A DNA stretch of 64,000 bases from Nonomuraea endophytica (lineage in GTDB: Bacteria > Actinomycetota > Actinomycetes > Streptosporangiales > Streptosporangiaceae), in contig NZ_JACHIN010000001.1 in the NCBI RefSeq assembly GCF_014203235.1, positions 1,426,001 through 1,490,000 on the forward strand, read 5' to 3'. A model generated the notes under the pieces. That model had not been told where the DNA came from and did no database searches. It saw nothing but the letters and a program-made list of their open reading frames with translations. The position numbers and the translations under genes were made by a program. Below are positions 15,623 through 23,599 of the stretch, piece after piece (within the stretch, counting starts at the first letter, position 1; each line of letters starts with the position of its first letter).

Positions 15623-16789
15623 CTACCTGGGGGTGCGCGTGCTCACCGTGATGGCCGCCACGGCGGTGAGGGCCATCAGGAGGGCGGCGAACCACAGGGC
15701 TCCGGTGATGGCGGTGTTGTCGGCCACGATCCCGCCGAGCGCGGCGCCGAAGGCGATGGCCAGGTTGAAGACGGTGGTGTTCAGGGCGGTGGCCGCCTCG
15801 GCCGAGGATCCGGCGCCCTGGAGGATCCAGGTCTGCACGGCGACGGGGGCGCCGCCGTAGGCCAGGCCCCAGATCAGCAGCAGGATCGAGCCGGTCACCG
15901 GCGTGGTGCCGACCAGCGGGAAGATCGCCATGATCACGGCCAGGGTCACGCTCAGCGTGATGACCCGGCGCCTGACGTTCCAGGAGGAGCCGACGAAGGT
16001 GCCGACGACTCCGGCGACGCCGAAGCCGAGCAGGACCGGGCCGATCATGTCGGCGGGCACGCCGGAGACGTTCTGCAGGATCGGGCTGATGAAGGTGTAG
16101 GCCGCGAACTGGCCGCTGACCACGAGGAACGTGGAGATGACGGCCACGCGGACGACCGGGTTGCGGAACTGGCGGGGCAGTTCGCGCAGGCGGACGGGGG
16201 CGGTGGCGGGGATTCTCGGCAGCAGCCACAGCAGCGCGCCGACCACCAGCAGGGCCAGCACGCCGACGGCGGCGAAGGCGACCCGCCAGTCGGTGAGCCC
16301 GCCGATGAGCGTCCCGGCCGGGACGCCGAGCACGTTCGCCGCTGTCGCACCGCCGAAGGCCAGCGAGGTGGCCCTCGGGACATGACGTTCGGGCACCAGC
16401 CGTACGGCGATGCCCGCCGCGAGCGCCCAGAACCCGCCGATGCCGATGCCCACCAGGAACCGGGAGGCCAGCATGACGCCGAAGTTGGGCGCCACCACGG
16501 AGATCGCGTTGGCCACCACCATCAGGCTGAGCAACCCGATCAACACGGTACGCCGGTCGAGCCGCCCGATCGCCACGGGCAGCAGGGGCGCGGTGGCGGA
16601 GGCGACCAGGCCGGGCACGGTCACCATGAGCCCGGCGGCGCCCTCGGAGATGTCCAAGGATCCGCCGATGGCGGTGAGCAGGCCCACGGGCAGCTGCTCC
16701 ACGGTGACCATGGCGAAGGTGCCCACGGCCACGGCCGCCACGGCCAGCCATTCCTTCAGTGAAACCTCTTCTTGCGTGACGATGGACAC
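15623..16789 (-). CDS. MFS transporter, DHA1 sugar/drug efflux type
   Basis: 388 residues if it starts at GTG 16789, which has AGAGG eight bases upstream; GTG 16798 is also possible. Twelve hydrophobic helices are expected. The signature VEQLPVGLLTAIGGSLDISEG and the motif-A loop AIGRLDRRTVLIG, then SRFLVGIGIGGFWAL, match AraJ/SotB-like proton-driven efflux pumps in the inner membrane. The gene is divergent from a MarR regulator, with a perfect palindrome in the shared promoter. It is therefore likely derepressed by a toxic small molecule that it exports. Confidence 0.88.
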   Translation of the reverse strand: MSIVTQEEVSLKEWLAVAAVAVGTFAMVTVEQLPVGLLTAIGGSLDISEGAAGLMVTVPGLVASATAPLLPVAIGRLDRRTVLIGLLSLMVVANAISVVAPNFGVMLASRFLVGIGIGGFWALAAGIAVRLVPERHVPRATSLAFGGATAANVLGVPAGTLIGGLTDWRVAFAAVGVLALLVVGALLWLLPRIPATAPVRLRELPRQFRNPVVRVAVISTFLVVSGQFAAYTFISPILQNVSGVPADMIGPVLLGFGVAGVVGTFVGSSWNVRRRVITLSVTLAVIMAIFPLVGTTPVTGSILLLIWGLAYGGAPVAVQTWILQGAGSSAEAATALNTTVFNLAIAFGAALGGIVADNTAITGALWFAALLMALTAVAAITVSTRTPR

Positions 16790-16805
16790 GCTGATCACCT
16801 CTCAT

Positions 16806-16830
16806 TGATAATCTCAACGTTGAGATATCA
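16806..16830. promoter_or_regulatory. MarR-type operator palindrome
   Basis: The perfect 16-base palindrome ATCTCAACGTTGAGAT (16811-16826) is extended on both sides by TGAT/ATCA. It lies between the divergent MFS and MarR genes and overlaps the region expected to hold both promoters. A pair of direct TGTGAACGT repeats follows at 16842 and 16857. Its size and symmetry are those of MarR-family binding sites. Confidence 0.75.
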
Positions 16831-16879
16831 TCACTTTATTGTGTGAACGTCAAGTCTGTGAACGTTAAGAGGTTTCGCC

Positions 16880-17383
16880 ATGAGCGACGCGGTGGACATG
16901 CTGCTGGCCCAGTGGAGGAAGGAACGCCCCGACATCGACCCCTCCCCGATGGGGATCATCGGCCGGGTCTCCCGGCTCAGCCTGCTGCTCGGGGGCGAGC
17001 TCAAGACGTTCTTCCAGGAGCACGGGCTGGAGCGGTGGGAGTTCGACGTGCTGGCCACGCTGCGCAGGTCCGGCGCGCCGTACGAGCTGAGCGCGGGGGA
17101 ACTGCTCAAGGCGGCCATGGTCACCTCGGGCGCGATCACCAACCGGATCGACCGCATGGAGGCCAAGGACCTCGTCGAACGCGTCAGGGCCAGCGGCGAC
17201 CGCAGGTCGGTGCGGATCCGGCTCACGCCGCAGGGGCTGGAGCTGGTCGACGGGCTCGTCGGCAAGCATGTGGACAACGAGGAGCGCCTGCTGGCCGCCC
17301 TCGGTCCCGCCGAGCGCGAGCAGCTGGCCGGGCTGCTGCGCACCTTGCTGGAGTCGCTGGGAGACACCAGCCTGGTAGAATGA
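16880..17383 (+). CDS. MarR-family transcriptional regulator
   Basis: 167 residues with AAGAGG upstream. The winged-helix domain reads GLERWEFDVLATLRRSG, ELSAGELLKAAMVTSGAITN then RIDRMEAKDLVER, followed by the wing ASGDRRSVRIRLTPQG, a textbook MarR fold binding DNA as a dimer. It is divergent from the MFS gene at 15623 and should repress it through the palindrome at 16811. Its TGA overlaps an ATG at 17380 that is in frame with the downstream peptidase, so coupling to that gene is possible. Confidence 0.92.
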   Translation: MSDAVDMLLAQWRKERPDIDPSPMGIIGRVSRLSLLLGGELKTFFQEHGLERWEFDVLATLRRSGAPYELSAGELLKAAMVTSGAITNRIDRMEAKDLVERVRASGDRRSVRIRLTPQGLELVDGLVGKHVDNEERLLAALGPAEREQLAGLLRTLLESLGDTSLVE

Positions 17384-17433
17384 AGATGGAGAAGGCCGCT
17401 TCCCGTGATCACGGGGGCGGCCATGCTGCGTTC

Positions 17434-19329
17434 ATGACCTTTCTCAGCCAGCTCACGCGCACCGAGCGGTTCACGCTCGGCCGGCCGTCCTCTTTCACCG
17501 TCTCCGCCGACGGGCGTACCGTCTTCTTCCTGCGTGACAGCAGTCTGTGGGCGCGTGCCCAGGGCGAGGAACGCCTGGTGGCCGGGCCCGGCATCACCGC
17601 CTACACGGCCGACGACGAGGGCCGGATCCTGGCCTTCGAGCGGGACGGGCAGCTGTGCACGGCCGACGGCGCGCTGCCCTCGGCCGAGCCGGTGCGCGCC
17701 CCCCGGCCCGACCCCGCGGGCGAGCGCATCGCCTACGTCAGCGCGGGCGCGCTCCGGGTCATCGGCGTGGACGGCGACGGCGACCGGGCGGTGGCCGAGC
17801 CCGACGGGCCCAAGGTGACGTGGGGGCTGCCCGAGTACGTCGCGCCCGATTCGATCGGGCGGCGCGAGGGCTTCTGGTGGGCGCCCGACGGGCAGCGGCT
17901 GCTGGTGGCGCGGGTGGACACCGCGCCCGTCCAGCGCTGGCATCTCGCCGATCCGTCCGACCCGTCCCGGCCGTCGCGGTCCTTCCCGTATCCGGCCGTG
18001 GGGACCGCCAACGCCGACGTGACGTTGTGGATCGTCGATCTCGACGGGACGAGGATCCGGGTCGAGGCCGACGACGAGTACCTGACCGCCGCGGGCTGGG
18101 ACGCGCACGGGCCCTACGCCGCCGTGCAGAGCCGTGACCAGCGCCGGGTCCGGCTTCTCGCCGTCGATCCGGCCACCGGGCGGACGGAAGTCCTGGCCGA
18201 GCAGCGTGACGACGCCTGGGTGACGCTGGTGCCGGGACTGCCGCGCCGTACCGGGAAGGGGGTGTGGCTCACGAGCGCCGACCGCGACGACACCCGCACT
18301 CTCCTGTACGGCGGGCGGCCCGTCACCCCGCCCGGCCTGAACCTGCTGGCGGTGCGGTCGGTGGACGGCGAGAGCGTGCTGTTCACCGCCACCGACGAGC
18401 CCACCGAGACCCAGCTGTGGTCCTACCACCCGGACGCCGGCCTGGAGAAGCTCGGCCCGGCCGGCCTCGACGACACCACACGCGCCGGCACCACGGTGAT
18501 CGGCGCCAGGATCCGCGAAACCGGTGAGGAGATCGTCTCCCACGCCGAGAAGCCGGTGCTCGACCTCAGGATGCGCCTGCTCAAGCTGGGCCCGCGCGAG
18601 CTGCGGGCGGCGTTGTTCCTGCCGTCGTGGCACCGGGCGGAGGACGGGCCGCTGCCGGTCCTGGTGGACCCGTACGGCGGGCCGGCCATGCGCAAGGTGA
18701 CCGCCGAGCCGTTCTGGGCCAGCTACGTCTCGCAGTGGTTCGCCGAGCAGGGCTACGCGGTGCTCGCGGTGGACGGCAGGGGCACGCCGGGCCGCGGCCC
18801 GGCCTGGGAGCGCGCCATCTACCTCGACATCGCCCAGCCGGTGCTGGACGACCAGGTCGAGGGGCTGCACGAGGCGGCGAAGCTGGAGCCCGCGCTCGAC
18901 CTGAGCCGGGTCGCGATCCGCGGCTGGTCGTTCGGCGGCTTCCTGTCGCTGGTGGCGGTGCTGCGGCGGCCGGACGTCTTCCACGCGGCGATCGCCGGCG
19001 CGCCCGTCACCGACCAGCGCATGTACGACACCCACTGGCGCGAGCGACACCTCGGCCAAGTGGACGAGCACCCGGATGCCTACGACCGGTGCTCGCCGCT
19101 GCGGGAGGCCGAGCGGCTGACCAGGCCGTTGCTGCTGATCCACGGGCTGGCCGACGACAACGTGGTGGCCGCGCACACGCTGCGCTTCTCGGCCGCGCTG
19201 CTGGAGGCCGGGCGGCCGCACGAGGTGCTTCCGCTGACCCGTGCGGGGCACCGGCCGACGGCCGAGTTCCTGCTCGCGCACCAGCTCGACTTCCTGCGCC
19301 GGGCGCTGCCCGCCGAAGGTTTTCGTTGA
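17434..19329 (+). CDS. S9 family (dipeptidyl peptidase IV-like) serine peptidase
   Basis: 631 residues from ATG 17434, where homologues begin (TFLSQLTRTERFTLG). ATG 17380, overlapping the marR stop, is the alternative. The N-terminal beta-propeller (about 1-370) is followed by an alpha/beta hydrolase domain with the DPP-type nucleophile motif GWSFGG (Ser499), Asp575 in HGLADDNV and His606 in AGH. It has no signal peptide, so it is probably cytoplasmic. It would cleave dipeptides, usually after proline or alanine, from peptide N-termini. It lies between marR and the SWIM/MoxR operon, with a 72-base gap before the latter. Confidence 0.9.
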   Translation: MTFLSQLTRTERFTLGRPSSFTVSADGRTVFFLRDSSLWARAQGEERLVAGPGITAYTADDEGRILAFERDGQLCTADGALPSAEPVRAPRPDPAGERIAYVSAGALRVIGVDGDGDRAVAEPDGPKVTWGLPEYVAPDSIGRREGFWWAPDGQRLLVARVDTAPVQRWHLADPSDPSRPSRSFPYPAVGTANADVTLWIVDLDGTRIRVEADDEYLTAAGWDAHGPYAAVQSRDQRRVRLLAVDPATGRTEVLAEQRDDAWVTLVPGLPRRTGKGVWLTSADRDDTRTLLYGGRPVTPPGLNLLAVRSVDGESVLFTATDEPTETQLWSYHPDAGLEKLGPAGLDDTTRAGTTVIGARIRETGEEIVSHAEKPVLDLRMRLLKLGPRELRAALFLPSWHRAEDGPLPVLVDPYGGPAMRKVTAEPFWASYVSQWFAEQGYAVLAVDGRGTPGRGPAWERAIYLDIAQPVLDDQVEGLHEAAKLEPALDLSRVAIRGWSFGGFLSLVAVLRRPDVFHAAIAGAPVTDQRMYDTHWRERHLGQVDEHPDAYDRCSPLREAERLTRPLLLIHGLADDNVVAAHTLRFSAALLEAGRPHEVLPLTRAGHRPTAEFLLAHQLDFLRRALPAEGFR

Positions 19330-19401
19330 TCGGAAATTGTCGGACTGGTCGGGTAAATTCCCGTTCACTGATCGACCGATACCAATCTTGGAGGTCGTCC
19401 T

Positions 19402-19893
19402 TTGAACGCGGACAGACCCGCGTGGGAGCAGCTCAGCGCGTTGCGGGTGGTCTCACCCATCCAGCCGCGCAAGCTGGCTAAAGTGCCCTTCGTCGAGATG
19501 GCGGAGGGCCGGCTGCAAGGTGTGGTGTCCAGCGGTTCCGACATCGAGCGGGTGTACGTCTCCTCGATCACCGCCGGAACCCACGGCTACAACTGCAGCA
19601 CGAACAACAACCGGCCGTGCGGCGGCCTGCGCGGCGCGCCGTGCAAGCACCTGCACTCGCTGGTCGACGAGGCCGTCCTGCAATACGGCCTCGACCAGGT
19701 GGCCCGCTACCTGCGCGTCGAAGGCGAGCGGGCGGGCGACCTGGTGCGCAACCTCGACGGCGGGCACGAGTCCATCCCCGCCGCCGTGGTCTTCAGCCGC
19801 TTCCTGCGGCACCTGGCCTACCTCGAACTGCCCCCAGCCAGCGAACCGATCGCCGAGATGCACTGGTTCCCCTCGCTCGGGGCGGTGAGCTGA
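19402..19893 (+). CDS. SWIM zinc-finger domain protein (YehQ N-terminal equivalent)
   Basis: 163 residues from TTG 19402, chosen because GGAGG sits seven bases upstream. The centre holds the zinc ligands: Cys65, Cys73 and the CKH pair Cys81/His83 in YNCSTNNNRPCGG...PCKHLHSLVDEA, a SWIM-type finger (CxC-like pair followed by CxH). SWIM domains bind DNA or protein partners. In E. coli the corresponding YehQ is one long protein; here the finger is a separate gene whose stop overlaps the start of the 454-residue partner (TGATG). First gene of the MoxR/VWA operon. Client unknown. Confidence 0.78.
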   Translation: MNADRPAWEQLSALRVVSPIQPRKLAKVPFVEMAEGRLQGVVSSGSDIERVYVSSITAGTHGYNCSTNNNRPCGGLRGAPCKHLHSLVDEAVLQYGLDQVARYLRVEGERAGDLVRNLDGGHESIPAAVVFSRFLRHLAYLELPPASEPIAEMHWFPSLGAVS

Positions 19894-21257
19894 TGCTCGC
19901 CACCCAGCTCGCGGCCCTGCGCGAAGGCCCGCAGCCCGGACTCGACGAGGCGCTCGGCCTGGTGGCCGGCTTCGACGACGCGCTGGCCAACGGCTTCGCC
20001 CGGCTGGGCGAAGAGCGCGCGGAGGCGCTGACCGCGCTCGCCGGCGCCGTCGCGGCCACTCCCCTCGGCCCCCTGGCCGCCGACGCCGCCGGAAAGCTCG
20101 CCGCGGGCTCGATCGCGGAGGAGCACCTGACGGCGCTGGCCGGAGCGCGCACCACGCTGCTCGGCGCGGTGCACGACGCGCTGCTCGCCCGGCTCGACAC
20201 CGCGCTCGGCCGTACCCGCGCCCCCTGGAACGGATCCCAGCCCCCGACCGCCGACCCCCTCACCAGCGCCTGCCGCTCCTGGCTGGCCGAGCTGGCCATC
20301 ACCGGCTGGCGCGGCGTCGACCACGAACTCGCCTCCTCCGCCGACCAGGCGATCCAGGGCATGCTGGCCGAGCCCCGGCTGCGCAGGGCCGGCGTCCTGC
20401 TCGACGGCCTCGCCGCCGAGCTGCGCGCCTCCTCGCCGGTCGGCGCGATGGAGCACCTGCCCGTGCGCCGCTGGGCCGACCTGTGGGCGCGCGCCCTGCT
20501 GCTCATCCGGACGGGCGCGGTGGAAGGCGCCGAAGAGGTCTCCGGCCGGCTACTGCCGCTCGGCGTCGACATCCACGAGCACGGCACCGCGGCGCAGATC
20601 CAGCTCCACGCGATCCTGGAGCCGCACGGCCGCCTCGTACGCACCAGCGTGTCCGCGGCCAAGGTCGACACGATCGCCGGGCCGTTCGTGTGGCAGCTCT
20701 TCCAGGACCACCCCGTGCTGACCGGCGCGCTGGCCAAGCACCTCAGCCTGGAGATCACCGGCATGACGCTGCTGCCCAGCGGTGACCTGATCTGGCAGGA
20801 GGCCAAGGCCGGCGTGGGCGCATACAGCGACCCGTTCGCCACCGCCCGGGTCCAGCTCGGCGGGGCGAGCGCACCGGCGGTGCCGCCGCTGGACCGCCAC
20901 CCGGTCCGCGTCGCCGAGCCGGTGTTCGTCGAGGGATACAAGAGCGACGGGGCCGTGATCCGGCTCGACGGCGCCGAGCTGCCCTTCGACCTCGACCGGC
21001 TGCCGCAGTCGGGGCCGCTGACGCCCCAGCTGCTCAAGGCCTCCACCGCGTGCATCGGGCTGATGCGCTGGGACGGCGGGGGATGGCGGCTGCAACCGCT
21101 GGCCGTACAGGCGAGTGTGAAGAAGGAGCCGGTGGCCGCGCACAACGGCGACTGGGCGCAGGGACCCACCGACCAGAAGGTGCTCAAGAGCGGCGCCAAG
21201 GCCGGCGATCCCGTCTCGGTGCTCAAGGAGCGAGCGGGACGGTTGCTGCGCAAATGA
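19893..21257 (+). CDS. Helical partner protein of the MoxR/VWA operon
   Basis: 454 residues starting at ATG 19893 inside the SWIM stop codon. The N-terminal half is Ala/Leu-rich helical (EALGLVAGFDDALANGFARL, AWLAEL-type repeats, SWLAELAITGWRGVDHELAS). The C-terminal half has a beta-rich domain (VFVEGYKSDGAVIRLDGAEL, then LMRWDGGGWRLQPLAVQ). It corresponds in position and general layout to the C-terminal part of YehQ-type SWIM proteins. There are no catalytic motifs. It is translationally coupled to the VWA gene (ATGA). Probably an adaptor or scaffold in the complex; the assignment rests mainly on context. Confidence 0.6.
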   Translation: MLATQLAALREGPQPGLDEALGLVAGFDDALANGFARLGEERAEALTALAGAVAATPLGPLAADAAGKLAAGSIAEEHLTALAGARTTLLGAVHDALLARLDTALGRTRAPWNGSQPPTADPLTSACRSWLAELAITGWRGVDHELASSADQAIQGMLAEPRLRRAGVLLDGLAAELRASSPVGAMEHLPVRRWADLWARALLLIRTGAVEGAEEVSGRLLPLGVDIHEHGTAAQIQLHAILEPHGRLVRTSVSAAKVDTIAGPFVWQLFQDHPVLTGALAKHLSLEITGMTLLPSGDLIWQEAKAGVGAYSDPFATARVQLGGASAPAVPPLDRHPVRVAEPVFVEGYKSDGAVIRLDGAELPFDLDRLPQSGPLTPQLLKASTACIGLMRWDGGGWRLQPLAVQASVKKEPVAAHNGDWAQGPTDQKVLKSGAKAGDPVSVLKERAGRLLRK

Positions 21258-22480
21258 GCGAAACCCGACGTCAGATCCTTTACTGGCGCCTGCTGGCGCG
21301 TGTGTTCGAGGGCGAGGAGCAGCCCTCGCTGGAGAAGGCCAGCGTCGCCATCGTCGACGACCTCGGGCTGCCGCCCGCGCTGCTCGACCCGGGCGTGTCC
21401 ATCGACAACCTGGTGCAGCGCCATCCCGAGCTGGCCGACAGGCTGCGCAAGCTCGACGGCGACGAGGTGACCAACGCGGCGCTGGTCTCGAAGCTGCTGC
21501 TCAACACCTTCGCCACCGGCAACGGCACGGTCAGCGCCACGCAGCTCGCCGGGTGGAAGCAGGACGCCGGATGGCTGCAGGAGGCGTTCGGCGGCGAGGC
21601 CGCCGGCGAGCTCGGCAAGGTCGAGGCCGACCTGGTCAAGCGCATGCACTTGCGCGAGGTGCTGGCCGACCCGCAGCTCGCCAAGCAGCTCACGCCCAGC
21701 ATGTCGCTGATCGAGCAGCTGCTGCGCGACAAGGCGAACCTCTCCGGCGTGGCGCTGGCCAACGCCAAGGCGCTGATCCGCCGGTTCGTCGACGAGGTCG
21801 CCCAGGTGCTGCGCACACAGGTGGAGAAGACCAGCGCGGGCACGATCGACCGGTCGGTGCCGCCGAAGCGCGTCTACCGCAACCTCGACCTTGAGCGCAC
21901 GATCTGGAAGAACCTCACCAACTGGAGCCCCGAGGACGAGCGGCTCTACGTCGACAAGCTCTTCTACAAGCAGACCGCCAAGCGCACCACCCCGGCCAAG
22001 ATGATCGTGGTCGTCGACCAGTCGGGCTCGATGGTGGACGCGATGGTCAACTGCACGATCCTGGCCTCGATCTTCTCCGGGCTGCCGAAGGTGGACGTGC
22101 ACCTGGTCGCGTACGACACCCGGGCGCTCGATCTGACCCCGTGGGTGAACGACCCGTTCGAGGTGCTGCTGCGCACCACGCTCGGCGGCGGCACCAACGG
22201 CACGGTCGCGATGGCGCTGGCCCGCCCGAAGATCACCGATCCGCGCAACACCGTCATGGTGTGGATCTCCGACTTCTACGACAACCGGTCGCTGATCACG
22301 GACTTCGAGGCGCTGCACAAGTCGGGCGTCAAGTTCATCCCGGTGGGCTCGGTGAACAGCTCGGGCCACGCCAGCGTGGACCCCTGGTACCGCCAGAAGC
22401 TCAAAGCCCTCGGCACACCGGTCATCTCCGGACACATCCGCAAGCTCGTCAACGAGCTCAAGACTTTCCTGAACACCTAG
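21254..22480 (+). CDS. VWA-domain protein (YehP-like)
   Basis: 408 residues. The N-terminal half is helical (about 1-240, with DEVTNAALVSKLLLNTFATG and a long LIEQLLRDKANLSG stretch). The von Willebrand factor A domain (about 247-408) carries a complete metal-ion-dependent adhesion site: DQSGSM (255-260), Thr314 in GGGTNG and Asp340 in WISDFYD. VWA proteins act with MoxR AAA+ ATPases as substrate or metal-dependent adaptors. It sits directly upstream of the MoxR gene with a good RBS between them, the order seen in yehLMPQ-type operons. Cytoplasmic. Confidence 0.9.
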   Translation: MSETRRQILYWRLLARVFEGEEQPSLEKASVAIVDDLGLPPALLDPGVSIDNLVQRHPELADRLRKLDGDEVTNAALVSKLLLNTFATGNGTVSATQLAGWKQDAGWLQEAFGGEAAGELGKVEADLVKRMHLREVLADPQLAKQLTPSMSLIEQLLRDKANLSGVALANAKALIRRFVDEVAQVLRTQVEKTSAGTIDRSVPPKRVYRNLDLERTIWKNLTNWSPEDERLYVDKLFYKQTAKRTTPAKMIVVVDQSGSMVDAMVNCTILASIFSGLPKVDVHLVAYDTRALDLTPWVNDPFEVLLRTTLGGGTNGTVAMALARPKITDPRNTVMVWISDFYDNRSLITDFEALHKSGVKFIPVGSVNSSGHASVDPWYRQKLKALGTPVISGHIRKLVNELKTFLNT

Positions 22481-22489
22481 GAGCCTCCG

Positions 22490-23599
22490 TTGCTGCGTGC
22501 CCCCGCAGAGATCAAGTTCGCCGAAGAGCTCGACTACCTCGAGTCGATCGACACCTCACCGAAGCCGTTCTCCTGGCGGCTCAGCCCGCGCATGGTGCGC
22601 ATCTTCGTGCTCGGCTCCGACCGCGCCGACGGGCTCGACCGCGAGATCCCGCAGAAGTGGTTCGGCGACCGCAGCTTCGTCGAGCGCAGCATCGTCACGC
22701 TCGCCTCCGACCGCGGCCTGCTGCTCATCGGTGACCCCGGCACCGGCAAGAGCTGGCTGGCCGAGCTCCTGGCCGCGGCGATCTCGCGCAACTCCACACT
22801 GGTCGTCCAGGGTACGGCCGGCACCACCGAAGACCACATCAAGTACTCCTGGAACGTCTCCATGGTCATCGCCAAGGGCCAGTCCAAGGAGTCGATGATC
22901 CCCTCGCCCATCATGACCGCGATGGAACGCGGCGTGATCGGCCGCTTCGAGGAGCTGACCCGCTCGACCAGCGACGTGCAGGACGCGCTGATCTCGATCC
23001 TGTCGGAGAAGTACGTCTCCATCCCCGAACTGCCCGACGACGACAACATCGTCTTCGCCCAGCCCGGCTTCTCCATCATCGCCACCGCCAACAGCCGCGA
23101 CCGGGGCGTCAACGACCTGTCCTCGGCCCTGAAGCGCCGGTTCAACTTCGTGCGCATCCCCGTGGTGACGAACAAGAAGAGCGAGGCGGAGATCGTCCGC
23201 TTCCGTACCGAGGAACTGCTGCGCAGGCACCAGATCGAGCTGGAGCTGCCGCCCACGCTGCTGGACATCCTGCTGCAGAGCTTCGCCGACCTGCGCGCCG
23301 CCGCGGCCTCGGCCACCAGCGACGACGAGAAGCTGGAGTCGGCGCTGTCCACCGCCGAGCAGATCGGCGTGCTGGAGGACGCCATCCTGCACAGCCAGTT
23401 CTTCGGCGACAGCACGCTGAAGGCGGCGACCCTGGCCAGTTCGCTGGTCGGCTCGCTGGCCCGGCGCAGCCCGGAGGACCTGGCGATACTCAACAAATAC
23501 CTGCACGGCGTCATCGAGCCGCGCAGCAAGAAGGACGAGGGCGGGCCGTGGAAGGAATTCCTCGACGGCGGCCGTGAGGCGATCTCCACCCTGTCATGA
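22490..23599 (+). CDS. MoxR-family AAA+ ATPase (YehL-like)
   Basis: 369 residues from TTG 22490 with AGGAG six bases upstream. Walker A GDPGTGKS (81-88), Walker-B-like acidic segment in RFEEL (152-156), a long GQSKESMIPSP insert typical of MoxR proteins, sensor 1 in IATANSRDRG (197-206) and the arginine-finger region LKRRFNF (214-220). MoxR ATPases are chaperone-like ring machines that remodel or activate a client, usually with a VWA partner. The YehL subgroup is the least studied. The C-terminal lid is helical. Its stop overlaps the DUF5682 start (ATGA). Confidence 0.92.
   Translation: MLRAPAEIKFAEELDYLESIDTSPKPFSWRLSPRMVRIFVLGSDRADGLDREIPQKWFGDRSFVERSIVTLASDRGLLLIGDPGTGKSWLAELLAAAISRNSTLVVQGTAGTTEDHIKYSWNVSMVIAKGQSKESMIPSPIMTAMERGVIGRFEELTRSTSDVQDALISILSEKYVSIPELPDDDNIVFAQPGFSIIATANSRDRGVNDLSSALKRRFNFVRIPVVTNKKSEAEIVRFRTEELLRRHQIELELPPTLLDILLQSFADLRAAAASATSDDEKLESALSTAEQIGVLEDAILHSQFFGDSTLKAATLASSLVGSLARRSPEDLAILNKYLHGVIEPRSKKDEGGPWKEFLDGGREAISTLS

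Noticed and set aside
16831-19368. An 845-codon minus-strand frame over the peptidase gene
   Set aside because: Composition is that of the antisense of a GC-rich gene. The plus strand encodes a full S9 peptidase with its catalytic triad.
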